In this document: piece by piece, positions 39,646-51,001 of the stretch
How positions within the stretch are numbered: the stretch's first letter is position 1
Layout: every line of letters starts with the position of its first letter
DNA from: Eulemur rufifrons
Taxonomy: Eukaryota; Chordata; Mammalia; Primates; Lemuridae
NCBI RefSeq assembly: GCF_041146395.1
Contig: NC_090997.1
Location: 31,103,501-31,167,500, forward strand
Direction of reading: 5' to 3'
DNA: 64,000 nucleotides
Translations under genes and position numbers: made by a program
The notes under the pieces: generated by a model
Database searches by the model: none
Told to the model about the DNA's origin: nothing
The model's input: the letters and a program-made list of their open reading frames with translations, nothing else

Positions 39646-41810
39646 AAAAAAAATCACAATTTCCAAGGATTAACTGCTTTATAGGGCTTTTAGAGTCAGC
39701 TTGGGTTTTATAGATGAATTTTATTGATTTTTAAAGTTTTTCAGTTTGTTAAATTCTTATTTTATCTTTCTAAAACCTCTTCTGATTTCTTTGAGTGGCC
39801 CATTTATTTTCATTTTCTCTTGTTTTCTATCAATTTAAAGCTATGAATATCCTTAATACTATAGCAAAATCTCACCAGTATTGATAAAAATATTGCCTTA
39901 ATTGTTATTCAGTTCTAAATATTTTGTAATTTAGATTCTTAGTTTCTCTTTAATTTGTTAATTATTTAAAAGCTTTTTTGACCCAAAGTAGAAAATTTGA
40001 ATTTTGATTTCTAATTTTGTTGAATTGTTGTCTGTCAAAATGCCCTGTGTGTTTTAAGCTTTCTTGAATTCATTTTCTTGCACTTTCTGTTCTAAGACTA
40101 GTTAACTTCTGTAAATATTAATACTTCATTGATATTTTAAAGAACTGTACATGCTTTGCTTTTTATACATAATATTGCAAGGAAAAAATATTAATCACTT
40201 GTGTTGATTTTATTATAATCTGCCATATTATCATTATTTTTCTGTACTTTTTCTGTGTCTTTCTGAGAGCTATATGCTAAGTCCTTCATTATAATCTTAC
40301 TTTGACAGTTTATCCTTATGGTTTCTCAGTTTTTGCTTCATATACTTTGAAAAATTGTTATTGGTTCCATAGAGGTATATTACTTCAGAATATACTTTGT
40401 GGCATGCTCCTTTTATCAGTATGAAAACTCCCACTTCATCTCTTTTAATGTTTTTCCCAATTTTACATTGTGACTTCTGAGTTTTACATATTAACATTTG
40501 CTTAGCATAGCTGTCTTTCTCTTTATTCTCAATCTTCTTGTGTCATTGGGTTTGAGGTATGTCTCTTAAAACCAAATTACTGGAATTAGAATTTTTAAAA
40601 ATCCAATGTGAAAGTTTCTAACTTTTAACCAGTGAATTTAAAGCAGTCCCATTAATTGTGATTTTGGATATGTCTGGAATTATTATTCTTTTCTTATTTT
40701 TTTCTATTTATCATGTTTTCTAGTTTTTTGTCCTTTTGTCCACCTTTAATTGGACTGATAGATTTTTCTTAGTTCTATTTTTTCTGCTATTTTAAAAATA
40801 CATTATTTTTTCTTTTTATCGTTACTTTAACATTTTTACTATAAATGTTTCAAAATATTTTTCTATCATCTCAAGTTAATCAGTATCTCTAATATGTCTG
40901 AGAACAAAAAACACAAAAAAGACTTAGAATATTTTTATTTTCCTCTGCTCCCTGGCAACATTCATCCCTCTCATCTTTTAACCCTCCCTGTTATTATTTT
41001 GCATTTTATATCCAGGTAGTTATATTTTAATAATTATATATATTTGTGTATATTAAACAGTTATTTGTACTTAATAGATTTTATTACTTTTTTTACTATT
41101 GAGCTCTCTTTTATCTCATTCCCTCCTTCTGGGGTTCCTCTTAGTGGTGTGTATCATCTAGCAATTCGTTCAGAGAGGGTCTTGAGGTAATAAACTTCAA
41201 AGTTCCTTTCAATTCTAAAAATACTTTGATTTCAGCCTCTCACTTTAATAATAGTTTGGCTGGGTGTAGAATTCTATCTTCAAAGTTACTTTCCCTTAGA
41301 ACATTGAGGATATTATTCCATTGCCTTCTTGCTCACAAGGAATCTGATGTCATCCGATTCTTATTTCTGTGTAAGTAATCTGTCTTTTCACTCTGACAGC
41401 TTTTAAGATTTTTCTCTTTGTTCTCAATGTTCACGTATTTCATCACAATATATCTCTGTGTGCGTGTGTTTCATTTTTATCCCACAGCCAGGAGAATTTT
41501 TAAAGTTCTAAGTTATTTCCCCATGTTCTTTCTTTAAATGCTGTCTTTCCTCCAGTGTTCTCTACTTCTTCATTTGGGAAGTAATTTTAAACATATGTCA
41601 GAACTTCTGCGTCATCCATGTATCATAATTCTTTACTTTCCATGTCTTAATTCCCGCTCCTGACATCTAGCTTTGGGATATGGTATCCATCTTTAATCTG
41701 TTCTCATATGCCTTCATTTTTATGGAATTTCTCACAGTCTTTAGTAGTTTATACTTTTTTTTTCCCAGTTATCTTGAGAAATCTAGTCTGCTGTCTCTAA
41801 GGATTTGGAG

Positions 41811-43444
41811 TGCAGGGTGTGTGTGAGGGCGACAGTTATAAACAGCGCTCTGTTTGCCAAATTAAATTCATTTTAAGTTTTGCAATATTTGTCAATAATA
41901 CTCATCAGCTGTAACACTGATGAGACCATACTGGGTTTTGGCAAAGCAGGTGGATCAGAACTGGGTGATGAACTTGAGGTGCTAGTAAGTCTCATGTTTG
42001 TAGTGGTGAGCTGTGAGCACTCAGCTATCATGGGAGGCAAGAGTGTACGCGTGGAGGCTGCACGAGGAAAAACTGTAGACCAGAAGTCACAATGGTGGAT
42101 CCACTGGTATCAGTAATTGAAAAGGTGCCAAGATATAAACCCGTTTATAGAAAAGGAGGATCAGTGTTTGAGGCTTTTCAGTGAAAAAAGCCCTGGTACT
42201 GAGGGGATATAAAGGATAGTTAATCTTCGGGGATTTGCTCATTGGGATTTAGGTTATGCAGAAGACGAAATCAGACTCCTGAGCCCAGAACATTAGCAAG
42301 GCCAATCGTGTGGAAGTTGATGTGCCATTTATGGAAAATCTTAAAGTTTATTTAAAAATTGCTATTTATAAAAGTGATATATTTAAAAGGACTATGTGCA
42401 TTGTTACAATTTAGCAAACATATTAGTGGAACAATCAACGTGTTTCATTGGGTTAAGTGTTTGATTTTATGCTGATTTGTCACATGATGATGAAGCAAAA
42501 TGTGACTCACTTTCTCTATTTCTCAAAATCATAGATTTTCCTATACTCTTCATATAAGGTTAGTTTTGTGACTTTAGATGTCTTTAGTTCACATGTACAC
42601 ATCCTTTGGTTTGAGACAGCTTACCTTCATACTTGGAGCACTTTCAAGACATATATGAATATTGGTCTAGCCATGGTTGAATGCTACTGCCAGTAGAAAT
42701 AGTCCTTACTTCTTCAGTTACAATACATTTTATCCCACAGGCTGTGGCCATATTATTGTCCAGAGGGACACGAGTTATTGAAATAAATGTCAGTAGCCCC
42801 AAATTACATGTTCTTCAGTTTGTGAAGTGAATAGCAGGGTGTCCCAAACTAACAAACACAATATAGAGAGAACAAATTTTTTAAATTCTGTATTTAGACA
42901 TTGTGCACTTCATTATTTCTTACAGCATTTCAATGCATCCAGCACTTAGAGACTAACATTTCAACATTTTTACAGTGTTTGATATAACTCTTTATTGATA
43001 GTTTCAAAATAAGGAATAGTTTTGCTACCACATAAAACTGACATGAGGCAAACTGGTGGAAAGAAATGAAATGTGAATAGGAAGTGGTAACTAGTCTTTG
43101 GATATTAAATAGAAGAGTTATCTTTGAAATTCAAGTAGAGATCGGAGACTACAGACCAAGAATGAACAAAGTAGTAAGCCTGCAGATATTTAAACCTTAA
43201 CTTGGGAAAAAAGCAAGTCTCGATGCCGCAAGTATAAGAGGAATCACAGTTGGTTAGAGCTGCTACATTATACCTGAAATGGGAACATAGGTATGTGGAA
43301 GAGCATTCAAGAAACCCATGATTTTATCATCTTTGTAAGCATAAACTTAAGTACTAAGTAGATTTAAGTAGTACATGAAATAAGGAATCACATGCTGAGA
43401 AATGGTAATACCTTTTTTTAGCGCTGCTTATACTAATGAGGATA
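41811..43444. other. Unassigned intron sequence
   Basis: Ordinary intron DNA. A 78-codon frame at 41880-42116 has no family resemblance. No feature recognised. Confidence 0.45.
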
Positions 43445-43570
43445 ATAGTCATAATTGGTTAGGCACTTGCTATATACCAAGCACAGTATCCTACTCAGCT
43501 TCTATACATTCTCTCTCATCATTGAAACAACTTGGTGAGATAAACACACTAAAGTTCCTTTTTAAAGAAT
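43445..43570 (-). repeat. MIR SINE fragment, reverse orientation
   Basis: Reverse MIR wording: 'gcacttgctatataccaagc', 'acagtatcctactcagcttc', 'cttggtgagataaacacact'. Confidence 0.55.
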
Positions 43571-44714
43571 TAGAAGAACTGGAAAGCTAAATTAATGCCT
43601 GGCAAATTCAACAAATAACCATATAATATGAATAACTTGGGCCAAAAAATAAAAATTCTAAGACATTCTGCATGAGCAATGGATTGGGGTAGAAGTGGGA
43701 AGATGGGAGTTGTATTTTTATTTCTTCATATTGAGTTTATTTTTTATTTATTCTACTATCTTTGTTTTGACATTTTCAACTTTTGAAAACAGCAAAACTG
43801 AGAATGATGAAGGAAGAAATTAGTTTTGCTACCAGTTCTGGTTTATAAAGACTTGCATTTCAGCAAGATTTACACAAAAAAATTGTATCCATTATGAAAA
43901 AAGTAGCAACCTTTAACAAAATGAAGTTGCTGATATTTTGCAGATGTGTTACAACTAATGGTCAGCACATTCAAAATGATTAAGTTCCATGAAGAAAAAT
44001 ATCTATAAAATCATAGCTCTGCCCTGCCCGTGACTCGATTAGCTTTTCAAAATGATTTGATTAGGAAGCACATTGCAGTGTAATAACAGAGAAGCAATGT
44101 ATTAAGTACTTTAAAATGCATATGTTATTTTTATACTAGGCTATTAGCCAGACCTCATTTTGTACTTTGCTGTTATACCTTAAATATCACACACAAACAA
44201 AAGCAAAGTAATTTTTTCCATTTGAAAGGCTGTTGTACTTGCAATACAATCTTAACATCAACACAGATGAAACAACAAAGAAAAATTATCAGTTAAAAAG
44301 GAAGAATAAAGAATGTAGCCAAAATAATTATGCAAGATGTCTATAACTTAAAACAAAAAAAAAACAAAAACAAAAAAAACCCACAATTCTCATAATTATA
44401 TTCCAAGGAAAAAAATTCAAGCAAAGCAGTAATTTTAATCTCCCTTGAGTTCAAATTTATATTCAGGGTTCTCCTCATTAAAAAAAAAAATACTGAATGC
44501 ACAAATGGAATTAGGATATATATTTTTTGTACCATAGATATTGTATACAGCATAAAGAGTTTAGGGCTTCTAATTTCTGTAAATTAGAGAAGAGGTAGAT
44601 ATTTGAAATAAAAGCAAGGAGTGAAAGATTAACAATCCTCTGAAGGACGCATGATTTCCTCACCACCCACCCCAAACAGGTTCAGTGTGAGTCTGTTTTT
44701 GTTTGTTTCCACAG
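43571..44714. other. ADGRB3: End of the intron before the TM3 exon
   Basis: AT-rich intron with A-rich runs at 44352-44375. It ends in the acceptor tract used by the exon at 44715. No repeat named. Confidence 0.5.
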
Positions 44715-44865
44715 AGCATCTGTACAACCACCACTGCCTTTTTGCACTTTTTCTTCCTGGCTTCATTCTGTTGGGTTTTGACTGAGGCGTGGCAATCATA
44801 TATGGCTGTAACTGGAAAAATTAGGACACGGCTTATAAGGAAACGCTTTTTGTGCCTTGGATGGG
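44715..44865 (+). CDS. ADGRB3: ADGRB3 (BAI3) exon: TM3, intracellular loop 2, start of TM4
   Basis: First visible coding exon of adhesion GPCR B3, a brain synaptic receptor at the plasma membrane. The 151 nt are preceded by a pyrimidine-rich acceptor ending CACAG and followed by GTAAGC. The exon opens on a codon boundary and leaves one base (phase 1). It reads [20 protein letters not shown], then [20 protein letters not shown] and ends FLCLGWG. The early Cys is at the extracellular end of TM3, where it should pair with the Cys in extracellular loop 2 (two exons on). LTEAWQSYM fills the TM3 end/loop 2 position and the Arg/Lys-rich RTRLIRKR is loop 2. The GWG motif opening TM4 is a family hallmark. 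I separate it from ADGRB1 and ADGRB2 by the GKIRTRL stretch and by the later exons, from memory of the family. The preceding exon (TM1-TM2) is not in the 44.7 kb upstream. Confidence 0.95.
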
Positions 44866-45569
44866 GTAAGCATATTAATATACCCTTTAATGCGCTTGTT
44901 AAAATGACTTGGAACACTTATTTTGTGAAGCAGCAGAGAATGATTATCCCCAGGTGTCTGATTTGATATATGAAAGTAGAAATACATGAGGGTGGTCATT
45001 TTTGAACACTTATTGGTCATTTGGAACTTTAAAAAAGAGTAGGTATTGAACCTACATAGTATGAGATGAGACCTGAGATATGTACAGGCAGAAAAGCAAA
45101 GTGCTTTCTGTTCATATTTTCTGAAAATGTAAATGTTTTAAAATGTTCAGAGCCCAAAGCATGATGGTTCACTAGGCATGTACTCCCTGTAAGAAAACTT
45201 TGAGGATTCCATTGCAATAATTCTCAAAAAAAATTAAGGAATGAATATCATAGGGAAAAACCTATGTAGAGTATGACTAGTCATCGCGGTTAGTCAATGG
45301 GGTTCTCAAAAGTAGAAACAGAATTGCTACCAGACTGAGAATTAATTAAATCTTTATTTGTATTTATTAGGAAAAGTTTCTCTCAAATTACCTTATGACA
45401 TGGACATCTCAAAAATCTATACCATAGGGCCAATTCTAATGATAGCCTAGTTAATTTAAGAAACTAGTTTTAGAAAAATCCCAATTTTTTTTCATGTTTA
45501 CCTTTGCATTTTAAAGGACCCCTACTAAAAACCTAGAACATTTTAGACCAAATATGAAACAAATACTTA
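44866..45569. other. ADGRB3: ADGRB3 intron, unassigned part
   Basis: Follows the GTAAGC donor. No repeat or other feature recognised. Confidence 0.5.
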
Positions 45570-46790
45570 TTGTATCAGAAGATTGGAGAATAGGATGCTA
45601 GAGAGAACCCGAGAAACTACAATTAAGTGGACTCATTACAATACCAGAATAATTCATGCTGCAAAAATAGGATCAAGAACATTTAAAGATTACCCATCAG
45701 GTTTCAGCAAGGGTCTATCGTGTATAACTAATGTGTTAAAACTTTATTCACAAGCAAATGGGAAAGTAGTTAAGAAGAAGCTGACGAAAGTGTTTTGCTT
45801 GGACTTTCATAAAATTTGTGTCTAGATTCCATGACAAAGACTTTCTAAAGTGGAGCTAGTATTGAATCAAGGGACACTTTTGGCATGAATCATGACTTGT
45901 ACTGTAGGTCCAAGAAATAGAGAATGCAGGTAAAGGAACACATTTTTGATGAAGAATACAGAGTGGTGATTTGCAGGATTAGTAACTACCTTATTTAAAA
46001 TTGTTACTAAAGATCTTGAGGAGAGAGTCTGCAGCTAGTCTCCAAGTTGACAACTAATAATAAACTACTGTGGGTATCAAAAAACTAAGCTGATGGTGCT
46101 AGACTATCAGAAAGTCTGTGGGTGGGCAGAATCGTGGCAAATGAGTTTCATTATGGGCAAGTGCAACATAATGAATTTAGAAAAAAAATAATCTGAATTG
46201 TATGGAAAGAAGACTAATTTTTCAGTTATGACCAGAAGAGAATATTTTTTTCTAATGAAATTGGTCCAGTCAATCAAAAAAGTCAACAAAGGGCATATAT
46301 GAAGGAGGAAGATGAAGAAGAGGAGGAAGAGGAAGAAGAGCAGGAGAATGTATATTACACATATTATATGTAGTTATATATAATTTTATATATATTAATA
46401 TAATTTATGCTATATATGGTCACCCACATTTATTCCAAAAATGTGGTGTGTCCCTCTGAGATATGCTCCATAGTTCTTGTCACTAAGCCTCATGAGGGAA
46501 TGTGATGTCACTGCAGCAGACCCAGAAGAGAACAGCAGGAAGGATGGGAAGTGATAGGAAGAAAGAAGATGGGCAGAGAGAGTGCCAGATGATTAGGTGA
46601 CGGTTTTTTCGATCTGAAAAGGCAAACATGGTGTTCCTGAAAAGAAGCATGACCAAAACTTAAAAAAAAAACCTTAAACAGCATAGATTAGACAGAGGTT
46701 TGTTTACCAAAATGTAGGGAGGTTCCACTGAACTTGAAAAAGGTAAGTGTGATTCACATAAAAATAAACAAAAAAAAATGTTAGGTCAGA
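45570..46790 (+). repeat. L3/CR1 LINE fossil
   Basis: Several stretches follow the order of an L3/CR1 reverse transcriptase and 3' part: 'tgcttggactttcataaaat' (the DFxKAFD region), 'actaaagatcttgaggagag' (NDLE-like), 'cgtggcaaatgagtttcatt' and 'gggcaagtgcaacataatga'. Later come 'gacagaggtttgtttaccaa' and 'aatgtagggaggttccactg'. It is badly decayed, with no usable frame beyond about 80 codons (45583-45825). A purine-rich and AT-rich microsatellite interrupts it at 46290-46430. CR1-type LINEs stopped moving long ago in placental mammals, so this is an old fossil. Confidence 0.6.
46296..46345. repeat. (GAA/GGA)n purine-rich microsatellite
   Basis: Imperfect purine-only run of gaa, gga and gag triplets, followed by an AT-rich (TA)n-like stretch to about 46425. 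It sits within the L3/CR1 fossil. Confidence 0.85.
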
Positions 46791-47005
46791 ATTGGTGCAG
46801 GGATGCCAGTAATTGAATTCCCTGTTTCTACGTTCTTGTTATTATACGTAAATTATAAAGAAACGGTTAACTGATAATATTTTTTTTCATCTTATTATAA
46901 GTATTATAAGTACAACTTGATGTGGATTAATATGTGGCCAACTGAATGTTCCATTTCTGTAATATTCCATCACACCAGAACATCCAGTTTTTGCCTTCCT
47001 GATTT

Positions 47006-47085
47006 TATAACTATAAATTTCCTTTATAATGGTGTGAACCCCTAAGGAAAAAATATCTTAAAAGATATACTAAATCTCTGTTATT
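47006..47085 (+). repeat. Left copy of a local direct repeat flanking an ADGRB3 exon
   Basis: Contains 'gaacccctaaggaaaaaata' and 'tcttaaaagatatactaaat'. The same order of words recurs about 1.5 kb downstream at 48522-48589, continuing after the Alu. It is either a local duplication or two copies of an unnamed repeat. Confidence 0.6.
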
Positions 47086-47340
47086 ACTTCCCTTTAAACC
47101 CATGTCAAATGTGGTGGTAACCTAGCAACATCAGAGAAGTACAGTAAGTTAAAAACTCAGGTGTCACTGTCTTATTTTTGTACTTGAAAGAAATTTTGCA
47201 ATGGAAACATACTTTGTTAAGTGATTCATCCAAAGGTAGTTGCTCTGATTTAAGCATCTGGAGTTTGTCCTGGCTTTTCTTGGACCAATACATACAGTTG
47301 TTATAGCTGAATATGAAGTGTGATATTGCTTTCCTTACAG

Positions 47341-47410
47341 GTTTACCAGCACTAGTAGTGGCCACATCTGTAGGCTTCACCAGGACGAAAGGATACGGCA
47401 CAGATCACTA
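47341..47410 (+). CDS. ADGRB3: ADGRB3 exon: TM4 and extracellular loop 2
   Basis: A 70-nt exon with acceptor TTCCTTACAG and donor GTAAGT. Its first two bases finish the Gly codon begun in the previous exon, and it ends with two bases (TA) of a Tyr codon. It reads [20 protein letters not shown] then DH(Y). [12 protein letters not shown] is the core of TM4, directly continuing the GWG motif. The remainder is extracellular loop 2, up to the residue before the conserved loop cysteine. It is too short to stand out as an open frame alone and was found by continuing the phase and family order. A roughly 75-bp direct repeat lies on both sides of this exon (see findings). Confidence 0.94.
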
Positions 47411-48521
47411 GTAAGTCCATCCACAGTGAGGAATCGTGTTCATAATTAAGCAAATCATCAAATAGTCTTCATTAGTCTTGATTGGCACTGTTGATGGCTT
47501 GCATTTTGTCATTGAGTCATCAATGGTAGAAATTGCATTAGTGAGGAATGATGTAAGGTAGCTTAAACATACAAAGGTTAAGAAATAAATGCTGTGCTGC
47601 TGTTCAGAATACTTATTTCAATTCCCCATTTCTTAGTAAGATCAGTGTACTTGGATTTTTAAATATTTCGGTATGTACAGTGCCCATTCAATCTCAAGTA
47701 CTTTTTTTAGAACTGGATAAATCTTGACATATTTACCTTTTAGAACGTGATTCTGCTCTGAGCTTCTAATTTCATTGATAATAATGTATATTGTTATTAA
47801 CTAAATTTGTCATGTTAGTTCAAGTTTTGTTGCTATGTTAGGGTAATACATACTAAACATAGATCAGAAGACTCAATAGATTCCACATTGGAAAATGCAT
47901 GGGCTATGGAAAAAATTAGAAGGGAGAAATACCAGCCCATTTTATAGCTGTAGGGCTGATAAATTCTATGAGAAAATTAATAAAGTTTAAATGTGATATT
48001 TCAAATTTAAAACAATGCTTTTTCATGTTTTGCTTCATCTGCTCTCAAGTTGAGGAGGCAATCAAGAAATGGCAAAAGAGATGCATATCTAAAAAGGCAT
48101 AAGTTTTAAAGTATGATGTTCTGTTTAATTGTCTTCAGGTTTGAGGGAGAAATCACTGCTAATTAGGCTTTCTGATGATTTCATCCAAATTGCAAACATA
48201 CCAAGAGATATCACTTCACCTGCCCATCCTAAAGAAATTTCTGAAGAATTTAAAAAGCTTGTGTCATCAGAACATTTGGGGTTTTTTTAATGCAATCTAT
48301 ATTATTTTAAAAAATTCTAGTAGCATATATTGCAGAGCACTACTTACTACAGCACTATTACCTTAACTTATTAGTTTTACAGTAGTATAACTATTTTGGG
48401 ATGAATCTAGTATTTGAAAGGCACTGTACTGGGAGTATAGAAAGAAGTGGAATTATAGATGTTATGTTTCAAAGAGTTTGTAACTAAAGCCAAATATAAT
48501 GCAATGAATAATGTATTTATT
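47411..48521. other. ADGRB3: ADGRB3 intron, unassigned part
   Basis: AT-rich intron between the TM4 exon and the duplicated segment. No named repeat or gene. Confidence 0.5.
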
Positions 48522-48985
48522 TTATAACTACGCATTTTCTTTATAACACTGTAAACCCCTAGGGAAAAAACAACTTAAAAGATATATTAGGCCGGGCGCG
48601 GTGGCTCACGGCTGTAATCCTAGCACTCTGGGAGGCCGAGGTGGGCGGATCGTTTGAGCTCAGGAGTTCGAGACCAGCCTGAGCAAGAGCGAGACCCCAT
48701 CTCTACTAAAAATAGAAAGAAATTATATGGACAGCTAAAAATATATATAGAAAAAATTAGCCGGGCATGGTGGCGCATGCCTGTAATCCCAGCTACTCGG
48801 GAGGCTGAGACAGGAGGATCGCTTGAGTTCAGGAGTTTGAGGTTGCTGTGAGCTAGGCTGACGCCACGGCACTCACTCTAGCCTGGGCAACAGAGTGAGA
48901 CTCTGTCTCAAAAAAAAAAAAAAAAAAAAAAAAAGATATATTAAATCTCTGTTAGTATATCTTAAATGATATACTAAATCTCAGC
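48522..48985 (+). repeat. Right copy of the local direct repeat, split by an Alu
   Basis: 'taaacccctagggaaaaaac' and 'aacttaaaagatatatta' precede the Alu, and 'agatatattaaatctctgtt' follows it. A further partial copy, 'tatcttaaatgatatactaa', follows at 48955-48985 and resembles 47055-47080 closely. Confidence 0.6.
48590..48934 (+). mobile_element. Full-length lemur-type Alu SINE
   Basis: Dimeric Alu starting 'ggccgggcgcggtggctcac', with the left arm, a middle A-rich linker ('aaaatatatatagaaaaaat'), a right arm starting 'ccgggcatggtggcgcatgc' and a 25-base A tail. The right arm has the lemur-type wording 'gctgacgccacggcactcac'. It is flanked by a perfect 13-bp target-site duplication 'aaaagatatatta' at 48577-48589 and 48931-48943 (overlapping the A tail). 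The conserved ends suggest a fairly young insertion. Confidence 0.95.
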
Positions 48986-49264
48986 TGGAAGATTAGCTTA
49001 CACAAAACTATGGTAGAAATTTAGTTACATTCTCAAAGATAATAAGCTAACGTGTTCTGCCAGACTAAAGTCTTTTTTCTCCAGGTATTTTATAAAAAAT
49101 AGTAGATATGAAATTGTCCACTTCAAAGGGAAGAAGTAAAATTTTATCTGTTGTTATGGCAAGGAGCAATAACTAAATGTAGACTTAGAATATACACATA
49201 TATGTGTATGCATATATTGATAATACTCATTTGTGTACACATATAGTTACTAGATACAAATTTT

Positions 49265-49380
49265 TAATTAAGATATTTACATAGAGTAGCATTCATCCTA
49301 TTAAGTGTACAGTTCTGTGAATTTTGACATACACATAAGGCATATAAGCACCGTCACAATGACTATAGAACGGTTTATTG
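49265..49380 (+). repeat. L1M-class 3' UTR fragment
   Basis: Old L1 wording: 'cctattaagtgtacagttct', 'gtgaattttgacatacacat', 'aagcaccgtcacaatgacta'. Confidence 0.45.
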
Positions 49381-50318
49381 TTAGAACAGATACAGAAAAG
49401 TCACTGCTATAAGTTTTACTTTCAAAGGCAGCACACTGATTCTGTAGACTGAGAAGAAATAGTGAAAGGGTCAAATGTTAAAATACAAGTGTGTGAAAAA
49501 GTGGGCATGGCTCCTTGCTTCAGCAGTGACTCAGGCTTCCCTCCTCTTGACTTTCTTGGATTATCCATGTGCAGATGCACCACCCTGCAAAGCCTCCAAG
49601 GTTGAGCACCATTCCCCTCATTTCCCTCTGCCATGAGAGAATGAACGTTTCTCCCCAAATGGGTTATCATGTCTCTATCAATGCAAACCTACAGCTCTTG
49701 GTGAATTTAGTCATTGAAACAAACACAGCTGTACTTATTTTTATTCAAAGCATATCTTCAGTGATTTTTCTTAGTAGTATGAGGAAAAAGTAAAATTAGA
49801 AGTTAAAAAAGCATGCAAACCTAGATTATCCTTTCCCTACAATGATGGCTTTTAAACCAGTTTCTCCCAGTATTTCAATGGCCTCAGGGAAGAGCAGGTA
49901 AATGGCACGTCTAAGATTCTAAAAACACATTGTTCTTGCTTTAAAGTACATTTGAAAAATTCCATAATGGATATAAAGCAGCATTTCATAAAATGTAAGT
50001 AATAGCCACCTTTGTAATAAAAGTAAATATAGAAATCTCACTACAATAGTAATTTGTCTAAAAATATTATAACTGCCTAAACTTAAGGCCTTATAATAAA
50101 AGTTTCTTTTCAGTGGGAGGTGTATAGTAATTCTCACTCATGAAATGCTCTAATTCTAGCTTTTTCTACATCTTCAGATGTATTTCTTTAATTAAATGCC
50201 TTTGAAATGTGCCAAAATTCCAAGGCCAAATGTATAATCTAAGATATTTGTATCATGCTTTAGCAGTTCTAATACTTACCACTAATTTTTCTTAGTTTTT
50301 ATCTAATGTTTTTTTCAG
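49381..50318. other. ADGRB3: ADGRB3 intron, unassigned part
   Basis: Intron DNA running up to the acceptor at 50318. No feature recognised. Confidence 0.5.
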
Positions 50319-50385
50319 CTGCTGGCTTTCTCTTGAAGGAGGACTACTCTATGCTTTTGTTGGACCTGCAGCTGCTGTTGTCCTG
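50319..50385 (+). CDS. ADGRB3: ADGRB3 exon: extracellular loop 2 Cys-Trp and first half of TM5
   Basis: A 67-nt exon with acceptor TTTTTTCAG and donor GTAAAC. The first base completes the Tyr codon; 22 whole codons follow, so it ends in phase 0. It reads [20 protein letters not shown] then VL. The leading Cys-Trp is the highly conserved extracellular loop 2 pair. The Cys is expected to form the disulfide with the Cys at the top of TM3. [14 protein letters not shown] begins TM5. No substitutions at family-critical positions are seen. The next exon continues TM5 without any phase change. Confidence 0.95.
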
Positions 50386-50787
50386 GTAAACACCGCCATC
50401 AACTTATTTTGTTTTCTTAGCAAAAGAAGACTACTTTGGTTCAATTAGAGTGGCAATTTCGCTAATGCATTTCTTGTGTGGAAATTTTAAAGTTCAATGA
50501 ACTATTACTCTGATTTGAATGTCAATTGCTGTTCAGTCTTTTATTACTCTAAAATATTCTTATTTTGAATACTGAAGAATCTTAGGAGTGTGCTATTTCT
50601 CTTACAGTAATTTCAGATTTGTGAAAAAGTTTGAGTAAATATTAATAAATTCTTCCCTTTAATGTATAGAATCTCATCATTTATTATCATTTTGCCTTTT
50701 ATACTATTTTGTATGATCCACAAAGTTATTAATAGGGAGATCTCTTCAAGGCTGCCACTACCAAATATCTAAAGAAACTATCTAACA

Positions 50788-51001
50788 GGGTCTCTCAACC
50801 TCAGTGATCCAGACATTTTGGACTGGATATTTTCTTGCTGTAGAGACTGTCCTGTGTATTTAAGGGTGTTCAGCAGCATCCCTTCCCTCTGCCTACTACA
50901 TACCAGTTGCACCCTCCAGTTATAACAACCAAAAACGTCTCCAGACCTTTTCCAATGTTACCTTGGGGGAAAAATCACTCTGGTTAAGAATCGCTGGCAT
51001 A
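50788..51001. mobile_element. MER20 hAT-Charlie MITE
   Basis: Short DNA transposon with MER20 wording throughout: 'gggtctctcaacctcagtga', 'tcctgtgtatttaagggtgt', 'tcagcagcatcccttccctc', 'accaaaaacgtctccagacc', ending 'ctggttaagaatcgctgg'. The two ends are inverted versions of one another. Confidence 0.85.

Larger units (their letters stand above)
37085..41810 (-). mobile_element. Long ancient L1M-class LINE, reverse orientation
   Basis: Antisense L1 wording runs in the right order. At 37170-37340 ('ggaagagattgacatttata') is the ORF2 end region, then 38270-38400 and 38700-39450 (RT region: 'atgagttgggtgcttctaat', 'ggtatcagtgtcatgatagc'). The stretch 39950-40850 is the ORF2 5' part, and 41180-41800 has the wording of the L1 region before ORF2 ('ttggctgggtgtagaattct', 'ttattccattgccttcttgc'). 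So the 5' end is at the right. The frames are destroyed. The part 37345-38240 does not fit and may be another insertion. Two younger L1 copies sit inside (38423-38690 and 39564-39645). Confidence 0.55.

Noticed and set aside
1..44714. Search for the preceding ADGRB3 exon (TM1-TM2)
   Set aside because: No open frame with the expected TM1-TM2 wording and splice sites was found. The gene is known to have very large introns, so absence is plausible.
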